Assembly (NCBI GenBank): GCA_964562375.1
Contig: CAZLSW010000054.1
Location: 1-22,259, forward strand
Direction of reading: 5' to 3'
Origin: JAJPXC01 sp964562375
GTDB lineage: Bacteria; Bacteroidota; Bacteroidia; Bacteroidales; Muribaculaceae
Length of the DNA stretch: 22,259 nt
Below, piece by piece: positions 1 to 5,678 of the stretch. The translations under genes were made by a program, and so were the position numbers. Each line of letters begins with the position of its first letter. Within the stretch, counting starts at the first letter, position 1. The notes beneath the pieces were generated by a model. The model ran no database searches and had not been told where the DNA came from. It saw only the letters and a program-made list of their open reading frames with translations.

Positions 1-1212
1 CTCCACCTCGTCGTGGTGGGCGCCGATGGCGTTGCATATCTCGGGTTTCTCCTTGTATTTTTCGGCCAGTTTCATGCCAAGGAGTGCGTGGGGGATCTCC
101 GGTTCGTCGTCGGGCACCTTGCCGATGTCGTGCAACAGGCCGGCGCGGCGCGCTTTCTTGGGGTTGAGGCCTAGCTCCGAGGCCATGATGGCGCACAGAT
201 TGGCCGTTTCGCGCGAGTGCTGGAGCAGGTTTTGGCCGTAGCTCGAGCGGTATTTCATTTTGCCCACGATGCGGATAAGGTCGGGGTGCAAACCGTGGAT
301 ACCGAGGTCGATGGCTGTGCGTTTGCCAGTCTCGACGATCTCCTCCTCGATTTGGCGGCGCACCTTTGCTACTACCTCCTCGATGCGGGCCGGGTGGATG
401 CGGCCATCGGCAACAAGCTGATGCAGAGCCAGTCGGGCGATTTCGCGGCGCACGGGGTCGAATCCCGAGAGGACGATAGCCTCGGGGGTGTCGTCGACGA
501 TAATCTCAATGCCGGTGGCAGCCTCCAAGGCGCGGATGTTGCGACCCTCGCGACCGATGATACGGCCCTTGATTTCGTCGGAGTCGATGTGGAACACGGT
601 CACCGAGTTTTCGATGGCGGTTTCCGTAGCCACGCGTTGAATCGACTGAACCACAATGCGTTTGGCCTCTTTGTTGGCAGTCATCTTGGCCTCGTCCATG
701 ATGTCGTTGATGTAGGCCGCCGCGGCGGTTTTAGCCTCGTCCTTGAGCGACTCGATTAGTTGCTCCTTGGCCTCGGCCGACGACAGTCCCGAGATGTGCT
801 CAAGTTGCTCTTGGGCTTTGAGTTGGAGTTTGTCGAGCTCGGCATGCCGCGAGTCGATCACCTTTTGCTGGGCGTCGAGATTGGCTCGCACGTTGTCGAG
901 CTCGTTGCGGGTGCGCTGGTTCTCGCTTTGCTGCTGGTTGAGCTGCAGCTCGCGCTGTTTCTGCTTGGCCTCGGCGCTTTGCACGCGGGAGAGGCGTTGC
1001 TGGGCTTGTTTTTCGGCCTCGTTGGTGATTTCCAGGCCTTCTTGTTTGGCTTCGAGAAGCTTGTTTTGCTTCAAAAGATCGGCTTCGCGCTGTGCCTCTT
1101 CTATGATGAGTTTGGCTCGGGTGCGGGCCATTTTGCGCTGTACCAGCACGGTAACCAACGCGCCAAGCCCCAGGGCCACCACTCCGATTAGTACGTAGAG
1201 GAATATATCCAT
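1..1212 (-). CDS. rny: Ribonuclease Y, 5' part (runs off left edge)
   Basis: RNase Y is a membrane-anchored endoribonuclease that starts mRNA decay. The reading frame is open from the ATG at 1212 to the left edge, giving 404 residues of a family usually a little over 500 long, so the C-terminus lies outside the window. Domains in order: a membrane helix at about residues 4-24, a long charged Gln/Glu/Lys-rich coiled coil to about 190, a KH RNA-binding domain with the GREGRNIRALE signature near 217, and an HD phosphohydrolase domain. The HD domain shows HSRETA near 330, the metal-binding HDIGK near 359 and GAHHDEVE at the edge. The ATG is chosen because the membrane anchor follows directly. It lies downstream of zapA and the probable 6S RNA on the same strand, an order I recall from other Bacteroidetes genomes. 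Identification is secure. Confidence 0.96.
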   Translation of the reverse strand, partial: MDIFLYVLIGVVALGLGALVTVLVQRKMARTRAKLIIEEAQREADLLKQNKLLEAKQEGLEITNEAEKQAQQRLSRVQSAEAKQKQRELQLNQQQSENQRTRNELDNVRANLDAQQKVIDSRHAELDKLQLKAQEQLEHISGLSSAEAKEQLIESLKDEAKTAAAAYINDIMDEAKMTANKEAKRIVVQSIQRVATETAIENSVTVFHIDSDEIKGRIIGREGRNIRALEAATGIEIIVDDTPEAIVLSGFDPVRREIARLALHQLVADGRIHPARIEEVVAKVRRQIEEEIVETGKRTAIDLGIHGLHPDLIRIVGKMKYRSSYGQNLLQHSRETANLCAIMASELGLNPKKARRAGLLHDIGKVPDDEPEIPHALLGMKLAEKYKEKPEICNAIGAHHDEVE

Positions 1213-1239
1213 GGTCGTTTTCCGGTTAAAAAAGATTAT

Positions 1240-1400
1240 AAAAAATTACCCACACGGCTCGGTATCGCCACTGCCGGAATGCAGTCGACGTCCTCCGCAG
1301 TGCGGGACAAAGGTTGCTATCTCTATAGCGAGCCTATCGGTTATGATAATGACTTATGTATTAGACGCTTATCGCAATCCTCCCCAAGGGTTGCAGCTCC
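1240..1400 (-). ncRNA. ssrS: Probable 6S RNA (SsrS)
   Basis: This is a roughly 190-base gap between zapA and rny with no plausible ORF. 6S RNA binds RNA polymerase holoenzyme by mimicking an open promoter. Read on the minus strand, the sequence folds as a long rod. GCUGC near 1397 pairs with GCAGU near 1270. GGAUUGCG pairs with UGCAUUCC at 7 of 8 positions, and GCGUC pairs with GACGU. These stems enclose a larger apical part with two small hairpins (AUAG/CUAU and CCGCA/UGCGG). A U-run at 1245-1240 could end the transcript. Location beside zapA fits the known neighbourhood of ssrS in Proteobacteria and, as I recall, in Bacteroidales. The ends are approximate and the call rests on context and hand folding. 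It could instead be another structured RNA or a leader of rny. Confidence 0.55.
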
Positions 1401-1401
1401 C

Positions 1402-1716
1402 TTAGGGATGGTCGCCGAGGTTTGTCGTGGCCTGGGCAGAAAGCAATGCGTCGAGCTCGGTATCAAGCCGCTGGAGCAGCTCGGTGGCCTTCTCGGCAGT
1501 GGATTGCCCGCGGAAGTAGAGTTTGGCGAACTGGAAGGCCACCATGGCCATCAGCTCCCGAGGGCTTCTCCCTTTGTACCGTTGGTGGTATTCGGCGTAC
1601 ATGTGGTTGACATGTCGCTCCGCCATTCGGTACACTTCCTCGTCGGCGCGGTAAATCTCCAAGGGGATTGGCGCCAAGTCGGTTATGCGTATTGAGATGT
1701 TTTGTCTATCAGTCAT
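1402..1716 (-). CDS. zapA: Cell division protein ZapA
   Basis: A 104-residue ZapA-family protein. ZapA binds FtsZ and cross-links its protofilaments at the division ring. The N-terminal half has the typical short beta segment and the motif around DEEVYRMAERHVNHMY. The C-terminal half is helical (LMAMVAFQFAKLYF, then a Glu/Leu-rich coil) and would form the antiparallel coiled coil that makes the dimer or tetramer. Length is normal for the family. The ATG at 1716 lies 4 bases after the stop of the upstream coiled-coil gene, so the two are very probably co-transcribed from the promoter near 2035. The probable 6S RNA follows immediately. Confidence is high from motif pattern plus the ZapB-like/ssrS/rny context. 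Confidence 0.88.
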   Translation of the reverse strand: MTDRQNISIRITDLAPIPLEIYRADEEVYRMAERHVNHMYAEYHQRYKGRSPRELMAMVAFQFAKLYFRGQSTAEKATELLQRLDTELDALLSAQATTNLGDHP

Positions 1717-1720
1717 CGCA

Positions 1721-2014
1721 TCAGTGATTTAGGTCGTTGATGCATTGGTCGATGTCCCGCAAAAGCTTGGTCAAAAGTCGACGGGTCTCCTCTTTGTCGG
1801 CAGGTGTAGCTTTCAGCGTGGAAGCCATCTTGAGGTACATGTTTTCCTGCTGGAGGGCTTCGATACGGCCGCGCTGTTGGCGGTTGGTAGCCTCCAATTC
1901 ATCTATTTTCTCGGTCGCTGTGGCATAGGCTTTGGATAGAGCGTTGTGTCGGTCTACCAAGAGCTGGGCTTTCGCGGCGAGCCTGTCGATGGTCTTTTGG
2001 AGATTGTCGGCCAT
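1721..2014 (-). CDS. ZapB-like coiled-coil protein
   Basis: A 97-residue protein predicted to be almost entirely coiled coil (heptad-like Leu/Ile spacing through LEATNRQQRGRIEALQQENMYLK), with no membrane segment or signal peptide. Small coiled-coil proteins directly upstream of zapA are usual in Bacteroidetes and are presumed partners of the division machinery, by analogy with ZapB in E. coli. The direct sequence evidence is only the coiled coil and the position. An in-frame TTG at 2023 is an alternative start, but the promoter -7 element at 2038-2031 would place the transcript start at about the TTG, so the ATG at 2014 is preferred. It is first gene of the zap operon. Confidence 0.7.
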   Translation of the reverse strand: MADNLQKTIDRLAAKAQLLVDRHNALSKAYATATEKIDELEATNRQQRGRIEALQQENMYLKMASTLKATPADKEETRRLLTKLLRDIDQCINDLNH

Positions 2015-2030
2015 TTCTTCCAAGTTTTCA

Positions 2031-2038
2031 CAAAAGTA
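2031..2038 (-). promoter_or_regulatory. Promoter -7 element of the zap operon
   Basis: The minus strand reads TACTTTTG, an exact match to the Bacteroidetes -7 consensus TAnnTTTG, 17 bases before the ATG of the ZapB-like gene. I do not see a convincing -33 TTTG at 19-21 bases upstream. It may have been replaced where the foreign element joins. Confidence 0.55.
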
Positions 2039-2063
2039 AAACCTTTTTTTGGAACAAGCCGCG

Positions 2064-2085
2064 AAAGCTATATACTTTTAGCTTT
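2064..2085. repeat. Small inverted repeat at the left junction
   Basis: AAAGCTA and TAGCTTT form perfect 7-base arms around an 8-base loop, in A/T-rich DNA between the end of the truncated traJ-like gene and the zap promoter. There is no T-run after it on the minus strand, so it is at best a weak terminator for the tra operon. Confidence 0.35.
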
Positions 2086-2097
2086 AATTTAGTTAAT

Positions 2098-2796
2098 TTA
2101 ACACCACCGAAAAACTTTGCTCCACCATCCGATGCGGAAGATGATTAACGCAATGACCATCACGAACTTGTCTATCAGCACGACTGCGCCGGAGGTCAGC
2201 GAGGTGAACCACAGCTTGCTCGCGTCCTTCTCCATCGAGGTAACCTCGTCGACGCCGGTCTGCTCCATCGTGGCCTCCAGCAGTGCCGGATCCATAGTGC
2301 CGGCGTGGGCTACGTCGGCCTGTGCCTGGAGGTTCTGGTAGATGGTGTCGCGCTTGTGTATCAGCTGCTGCACCTCCTCGAACTTGTCGGTGATCTGCAG
2401 TGCCTCGGCCTGGTAGAGGTCGTGGGTGTACGAGCCGATACAGTTGGGGATGTAGCTGAGGAAGTCGAGGACGCACCAGGTGTTGCCGCTGTTGATGACT
2501 CCGCTGTCGGCGGGAGGGTACCACCAGCATAGTATCAACGAGATGCCTAATGGCCGCAGCAGCTTCATCGCGTCGAGTGGCTCGTGCTTGGCTATCATCT
2601 TGTAGGCCATGCCGGCCGCCATGATGATGGCGAACAGCGCGGCCAGTGCCATGCACATCTGCAGGATCCACCAGAACGGCCCCTGGGTGCCTGTAAAAGT
2701 TGCGTCGCACAGGAACTCGTTGGTCTGGAAGATGACATCGTCAATCTCTTCCTCCAGCAGGTTTATGCCAAAGTCTTGCAGTATTCCGTCTGCCAT
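2098..2796 (-). CDS. TraJ/VirB6-like conjugation membrane protein, truncated
   Basis: A 232-residue membrane protein, last gene of the tra operon. Helices are visible at about residues 45-66 (ILQMCMALAALFAIIMAAGMAY), 80-93, and near the end (VVLIDKFVMVIALIIFRIGWW). The sector around KMIAKHEPLDAMKLLRPLGISL resembles the N-terminal part of Bacteroides conjugal TraJ, the polytopic inner-membrane channel component equivalent to VirB6. TraJ proteins are usually around 300 residues or more, with further helices after the GWWS segment. Here the frame runs into KVFRWC and stops, and no traK-like gene follows, so the C-terminus is probably lost at a junction around 2098-2118. The start follows the previous stop by one base, indicating translational coupling. 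The remaining protein is unlikely to make a full channel. Confidence 0.65.
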   Translation of the reverse strand: MADGILQDFGINLLEEEIDDVIFQTNEFLCDATFTGTQGPFWWILQMCMALAALFAIIMAAGMAYKMIAKHEPLDAMKLLRPLGISLILCWWYPPADSGVINSGNTWCVLDFLSYIPNCIGSYTHDLYQAEALQITDKFEEVQQLIHKRDTIYQNLQAQADVAHAGTMDPALLEATMEQTGVDEVTSMEKDASKLWFTSLTSGAVVLIDKFVMVIALIIFRIGWWSKVFRWC

Positions 2797-2797
2797 A

Positions 2798-3616
2798 TTA
2801 TCGCATTGTAGGTGTTACAGTTGGGGTGTCGGGATAGTGGATGAGCGAGTCGCGCGTCCATATCCATGGCCATCGGCGCCAGCCGCCGGTGCCGTCGCCG
2901 TCGTCGTCCTCATAGTTGCCGAAGGCCGCTCCGCGCCAGCGGGTATAGGCCTCGTTTGCCACGGTGCCCTTGCAGTCGGGCATCTCGTTGGGAGAAGCAG
3001 CGAGCAGTTCGGCCGTGTTGCCTTGCAGTTGGAGGTGCGACAGGTAGGTCACGAGCAGCTCGTTCTGCCGGAGCAGTTCGGCATAGATGCGCAGGTACTC
3101 TTTCTTGCGCTGTGCATTGGGCATATAGGCGTCCTGCGTCGACTTGACAGCCGTGTTCAGGACGTTGTAGACCTCCTTCCAGCGGCGGTACTGCGCAGCA
3201 GAACCACCAGCGGGGACGATGCGGTTGATGTTGGCGTGGAACTTCGCCATCTTGTCGGTGATCTTCTTGCCCTCGGCCATCCACGCCAGGTCGGCCGCGC
3301 CGCCCGTGCGGTCAGCGACATTCAGCGCCTCCACCTCGGCGCGCTTCACCATCGCCGAGTCCATCTTCTCGGCATCGTCTATCTGCTCGTAGGCGCCCAG
3401 TCCGGCCGTGGTGCGGAAGCCGAGCTTGTTCCTCGCCGCTGCCGTGTTGCGGTAGCTGTTGTGCAGCAACCAGTAGTAGAACTCGGGCGTGAGGTTTCCC
3501 TCGCCAAGCTCCTGCACCGTAATCTGGTTCTGCTTGGTGGCGTCGTGCGAATAGCTCTGGGCTACGGCCACCGGAGCCAAAAGCACCGAAATCAATATGT
3601 AGGCAAAGCGCTTCAT
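2798..3616 (-). CDS. Secreted conjugation-operon protein (VirB5 position)
   Basis: A 272-residue exported protein of a family I cannot name with confidence. Residues 1-19 are a clear signal peptide (MKRFAYILISVLLAPVAVAQ, cleaved before or at Gln). The rest is helical and polar, with a stretch near residues 130-195 (RRWKEVYNVLNTAVKSTQDAY and following) typical of periplasmic coiled helices. The C-terminus is a short Asp/Gly and Trp-rich tail (EDDDGDGTGGWRRWPW). It overlaps the upstream gene by ATGA and precedes the TraJ-like gene by one base. Lying between the VirB4-like and VirB6-like genes, it occupies the place of VirB5/TraI-type minor pilins, but that role is inferred from order alone. Confidence 0.6.
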   Translation of the reverse strand: MKRFAYILISVLLAPVAVAQSYSHDATKQNQITVQELGEGNLTPEFYYWLLHNSYRNTAAARNKLGFRTTAGLGAYEQIDDAEKMDSAMVKRAEVEALNVADRTGGAADLAWMAEGKKITDKMAKFHANINRIVPAGGSAAQYRRWKEVYNVLNTAVKSTQDAYMPNAQRKKEYLRIYAELLRQNELLVTYLSHLQLQGNTAELLAASPNEMPDCKGTVANEAYTRWRGAAFGNYEDDDGDGTGGWRRWPWIWTRDSLIHYPDTPTVTPTMR

Positions 3617-4338
3617 GGGTTCATCTCGACTTGGGTGTTGCGTTTCCAGCGGGCGAAGGCCTCGTTGACGAGCTGCTGGCGCGTCTTGAGGCGGTAGACC
3701 GACCGTTTCCAGTAGCCCTTGCGCACCTGGATATAGCGCCAGGTGTCGAAGTAGGCCTTGTTGAGCTGGGCCTCGATGCGGTCGAGACTCCGGTTGATGC
3801 TCTCGAAGATGAGCATGAGGTTGGCCGTCGAACAGGCGGCCGCACCCGAGGCGTAGACTATCAGGTCGCTCACCGAGCGGTAGAGCTGCTGGGTCTCCCC
3901 GGCGATGTTGTCGATGCCGTGCAGGGCGATGCTGATTATCACTGTGTCGGTGGCCTCGACACCCTTGCGGCGCACGGCCTCCTTATAGTCCAAGAGCAGG
4001 TCCTTGTACTTGCCGACGGTCTCCGTCACCCCCTCGTAGGTGGTGTAGACGTTCATGCCCGTGCGCACCGACTGGTACACGACGTCAATGACGTCGAAGG
4101 CGCGGGTGTATTGGTCGAGGTCGGCGTTGAGCTCGCGGTGCTCCTGCGCCGCGTCGGCCGAGTAGCTGTGGAGGATTGCGTTCGACTGCTCCAAGGTTGC
4201 GCGTGTCAACAGCAAGCTCCGCTGCGTCTTGTGGTCATTGATATACGCCTCGACGCTCGTAAAGTCAAAGCTCCACTGCGCCCGGGCGCAAACCGAGAAT
4301 ATTAGGGAAAGAAGAATGAAGGTAAGAAAATACACCAC
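3613..4338 (-). CDS. Secreted conjugation-operon protein with displaced start
   Basis: About 241 residues if a GTG at 4338 (or 4335) is used. The N-terminus is a hydrophobic signal-peptide core (VVYFLTFILLSLIFSVCARAQ), then a polar helical protein that resembles TraI/VirB5-position periplasmic proteins of Bacteroides elements. There is no good ATG and no Shine-Dalgarno sequence before this point. The original start appears to be the ATGAAG at 5682, which overlaps the stop of the upstream gene (ATGA) and follows a strong GGAGGT. The two parts are separated by the plus-strand ATPase cassette. Joining ATGAAG to AAAGTGGTG would restore MKKVVYFLTF, a textbook signal peptide. The intact frame continues antisense through the ATPase to 5682, but a 689-residue fusion is unlikely to be functional. 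The gene is therefore probably poorly expressed or rescued by a GTG start. Confidence 0.65.
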   Translation of the reverse strand: MVYFLTFILLSLIFSVCARAQWSFDFTSVEAYINDHKTQRSLLLTRATLEQSNAILHSYSADAAQEHRELNADLDQYTRAFDVIDVVYQSVRTGMNVYTTYEGVTETVGKYKDLLLDYKEAVRRKGVEATDTVIISIALHGIDNIAGETQQLYRSVSDLIVYASGAAACSTANLMLIFESINRSLDRIEAQLNKAYFDTWRYIQVRKGYWKRSVYRLKTRQQLVNEAFARWKRNTQVEMNP

Positions 4339-4432
4339 TTTCCGAGTTATAGCAGCCGAACACGCGTTCTGGGTCAAATTGTGAATGTATAATTCGGAAA
4401 AGCATGACGCCTTTTGTTTTTCCGAATTATAG
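4339..4432. repeat. Three half-sites: a 14-bp inverted repeat plus one direct copy
   Basis: TATAATTCGGAAAA at 4388-4401 and TTTTCCGAATTATA at 4418-4431 are perfect inverted arms with a 16-base spacer. A third copy, TTTCCGAGTTATAG at 4339-4352, matches TTTCCGAATTATAG at 4419-4432 in 13 of 14 bases in the same orientation. The right arm lies between the -33 and -7 elements of the ATPase promoter, so an operator is the simplest reading. The outermost copy coincides with the left limit of the inserted cassette. Confidence 0.75.
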
Positions 4433-4444
4433 TTCGTAAATTTG
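4413..4444 (+). promoter_or_regulatory. Bacteroidetes-type promoter of the AAA ATPase gene
   Basis: A -33 TTTG at 4413-4416 and a -7 TAAATTTG at 4437-4444 are spaced by 20 bases and end 20 bases before the ATG. Both match the Bacteroidetes consensus. The right arm of the inverted repeat fills the spacer, so a protein bound there would block the promoter. Confidence 0.7.
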
Positions 4445-4464
4445 CAGACCCCAATACCTGACTT

Positions 4465-5676
4465 ATGGATATTATCACGCGAAGACGACTTCTGAACCAA
4501 CTCACCTCGCTTCTGGGAAGTGGGATGATGCTGATTCTTGTTGGCCAGAGACGAGTAGGCAAGACTTATCTGCTTCTTCAGCTCAAGGATTGGCTCGCTG
4601 AAAACCGGCCTCAAGCCAATGTACTGCATATCGACAAGGACTCGATGGAGTTTGACGATATCACGGATGCTAAGACTCTTTATCGGAGAACCAAGGATGT
4701 ATTGCCGGAAAATGGCGACAACTATCTGTTGATTGACGAAGTGCAGAACATCGAGAATTATGAAGATGCCCTGCGCAGTCTCTACTCCGAGCGGCGTTGC
4801 CAGATTATTGCAACTGGCAGCAATGCCTATCTGTTTTCCTCTGAAATCAGCACACGTCTGTCGGGCCGGTACATCGAGATTCCAGTATATAGTCTCACTT
4901 ACCCGGAATTCCTGGAGTTCCACAAACTCACGGATTCTCCGGACGCCCTGTTGACCTATCTCCGCATAGGTGGCCTTCCCGGTCTGGCCAACTTGGACAT
5001 TAAAACCCCGGCCGCCATACGGCAATACCTTGAAGGTGTATACAGTACAATTGTCTTGAAGGACATTCTGATGCGAGAAGGCCTTCGCAACGGAGGATTG
5101 ATGCGCAAACTCTCCCAGTTCACAGCGGACAGCGTTGGAAAGATGGTTTCGCCAAATTCCATTGCAAATGCCCTCAACGCCCAAGGGGAAAAGACCTCGC
5201 AAGCGGCTGTGTCTAAGTATCTCGACATGCTTTGCAATGCGCTGTTGACAGTCGCTGTACCTCGATACGACATCCACGGGAAGCGTCTTTTCGAGAGCCT
5301 TGGGAAGTATTATTTTGCCGACATCGGCATTCGTAATTTCCTGGCTCCAGGACGGCAGATTGACAGCATAGAGCGAGTGATGGAGAACGCCGTATGGCAC
5401 CATCTGGTCACACAAGGATACAAAGTATACGTTGGTATCCTTTACAACTCCGAGATTGACTTTGTTGCCACCCGTGGCGAGGAGAGGATGTTTATCCAGG
5501 TTACTTACCAACTGGCCACAGAGGAGACAAAGAAACGCGAGTTCGGGAACCTCTTGGCTATACGTGATGCGTCGCCGAAGTACGTCATTAGTATGGAGCC
5601 CCTCTCCGGAGAATATGAGAGCTACCCCGGCATCCAACATCTCAACCTTCGCGATTTCCTGAAAAAGGAATTCTGA
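4465..5676 (+). CDS. AAA_14/DUF4143-type ATP-binding protein
   Basis: A 403-residue P-loop ATPase of the AAA_14 plus DUF4143 family, which is present in many copies in Bacteroidetes genomes and has no settled function. The Walker A motif is GQRRVGKT at residues 27-34, and Walker B is LLIDEVQN near 88-95. A typical sensor-like sector follows (IIATGSNAYLFSSEISTRLSGRY). The C-terminal DUF4143 part ends with a nuclease-fold-like segment (SEIDFVATRGEERMFIQVTYQL, near 335-356). Length is full. It is the only plus-strand gene inside a minus-strand operon, is visibly richer in A/T than its neighbours, and has its own promoter. Its stop lies 3 bases from the ATG of the interrupted tra gene, so it reads as a recent insertion. 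ATPase identity is secure, biological role unknown. Confidence 0.93.
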   Translation: MDIITRRRLLNQLTSLLGSGMMLILVGQRRVGKTYLLLQLKDWLAENRPQANVLHIDKDSMEFDDITDAKTLYRRTKDVLPENGDNYLLIDEVQNIENYEDALRSLYSERRCQIIATGSNAYLFSSEISTRLSGRYIEIPVYSLTYPEFLEFHKLTDSPDALLTYLRIGGLPGLANLDIKTPAAIRQYLEGVYSTIVLKDILMREGLRNGGLMRKLSQFTADSVGKMVSPNSIANALNAQGEKTSQAAVSKYLDMLCNALLTVAVPRYDIHGKRLFESLGKYYFADIGIRNFLAPGRQIDSIERVMENAVWHHLVTQGYKVYVGILYNSEIDFVATRGEERMFIQVTYQLATEETKKREFGNLLAIRDASPKYVISMEPLSGEYESYPGIQHLNLRDFLKKEF

Positions 5677-5678
5677 CT

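Noticed and set aside
217..1198. Plus-strand ORFs opposite rny
   Set aside because: They are antisense to a strongly supported RNase Y coding frame and have no recognisable motif.
2040..2130. Left att site formed by a copy of the tRNA-Ser 3' end
   Set aside because: Searched by eye for GGAGAGGACGAG or GAGATTCGAACTCG near the left junction and found none.
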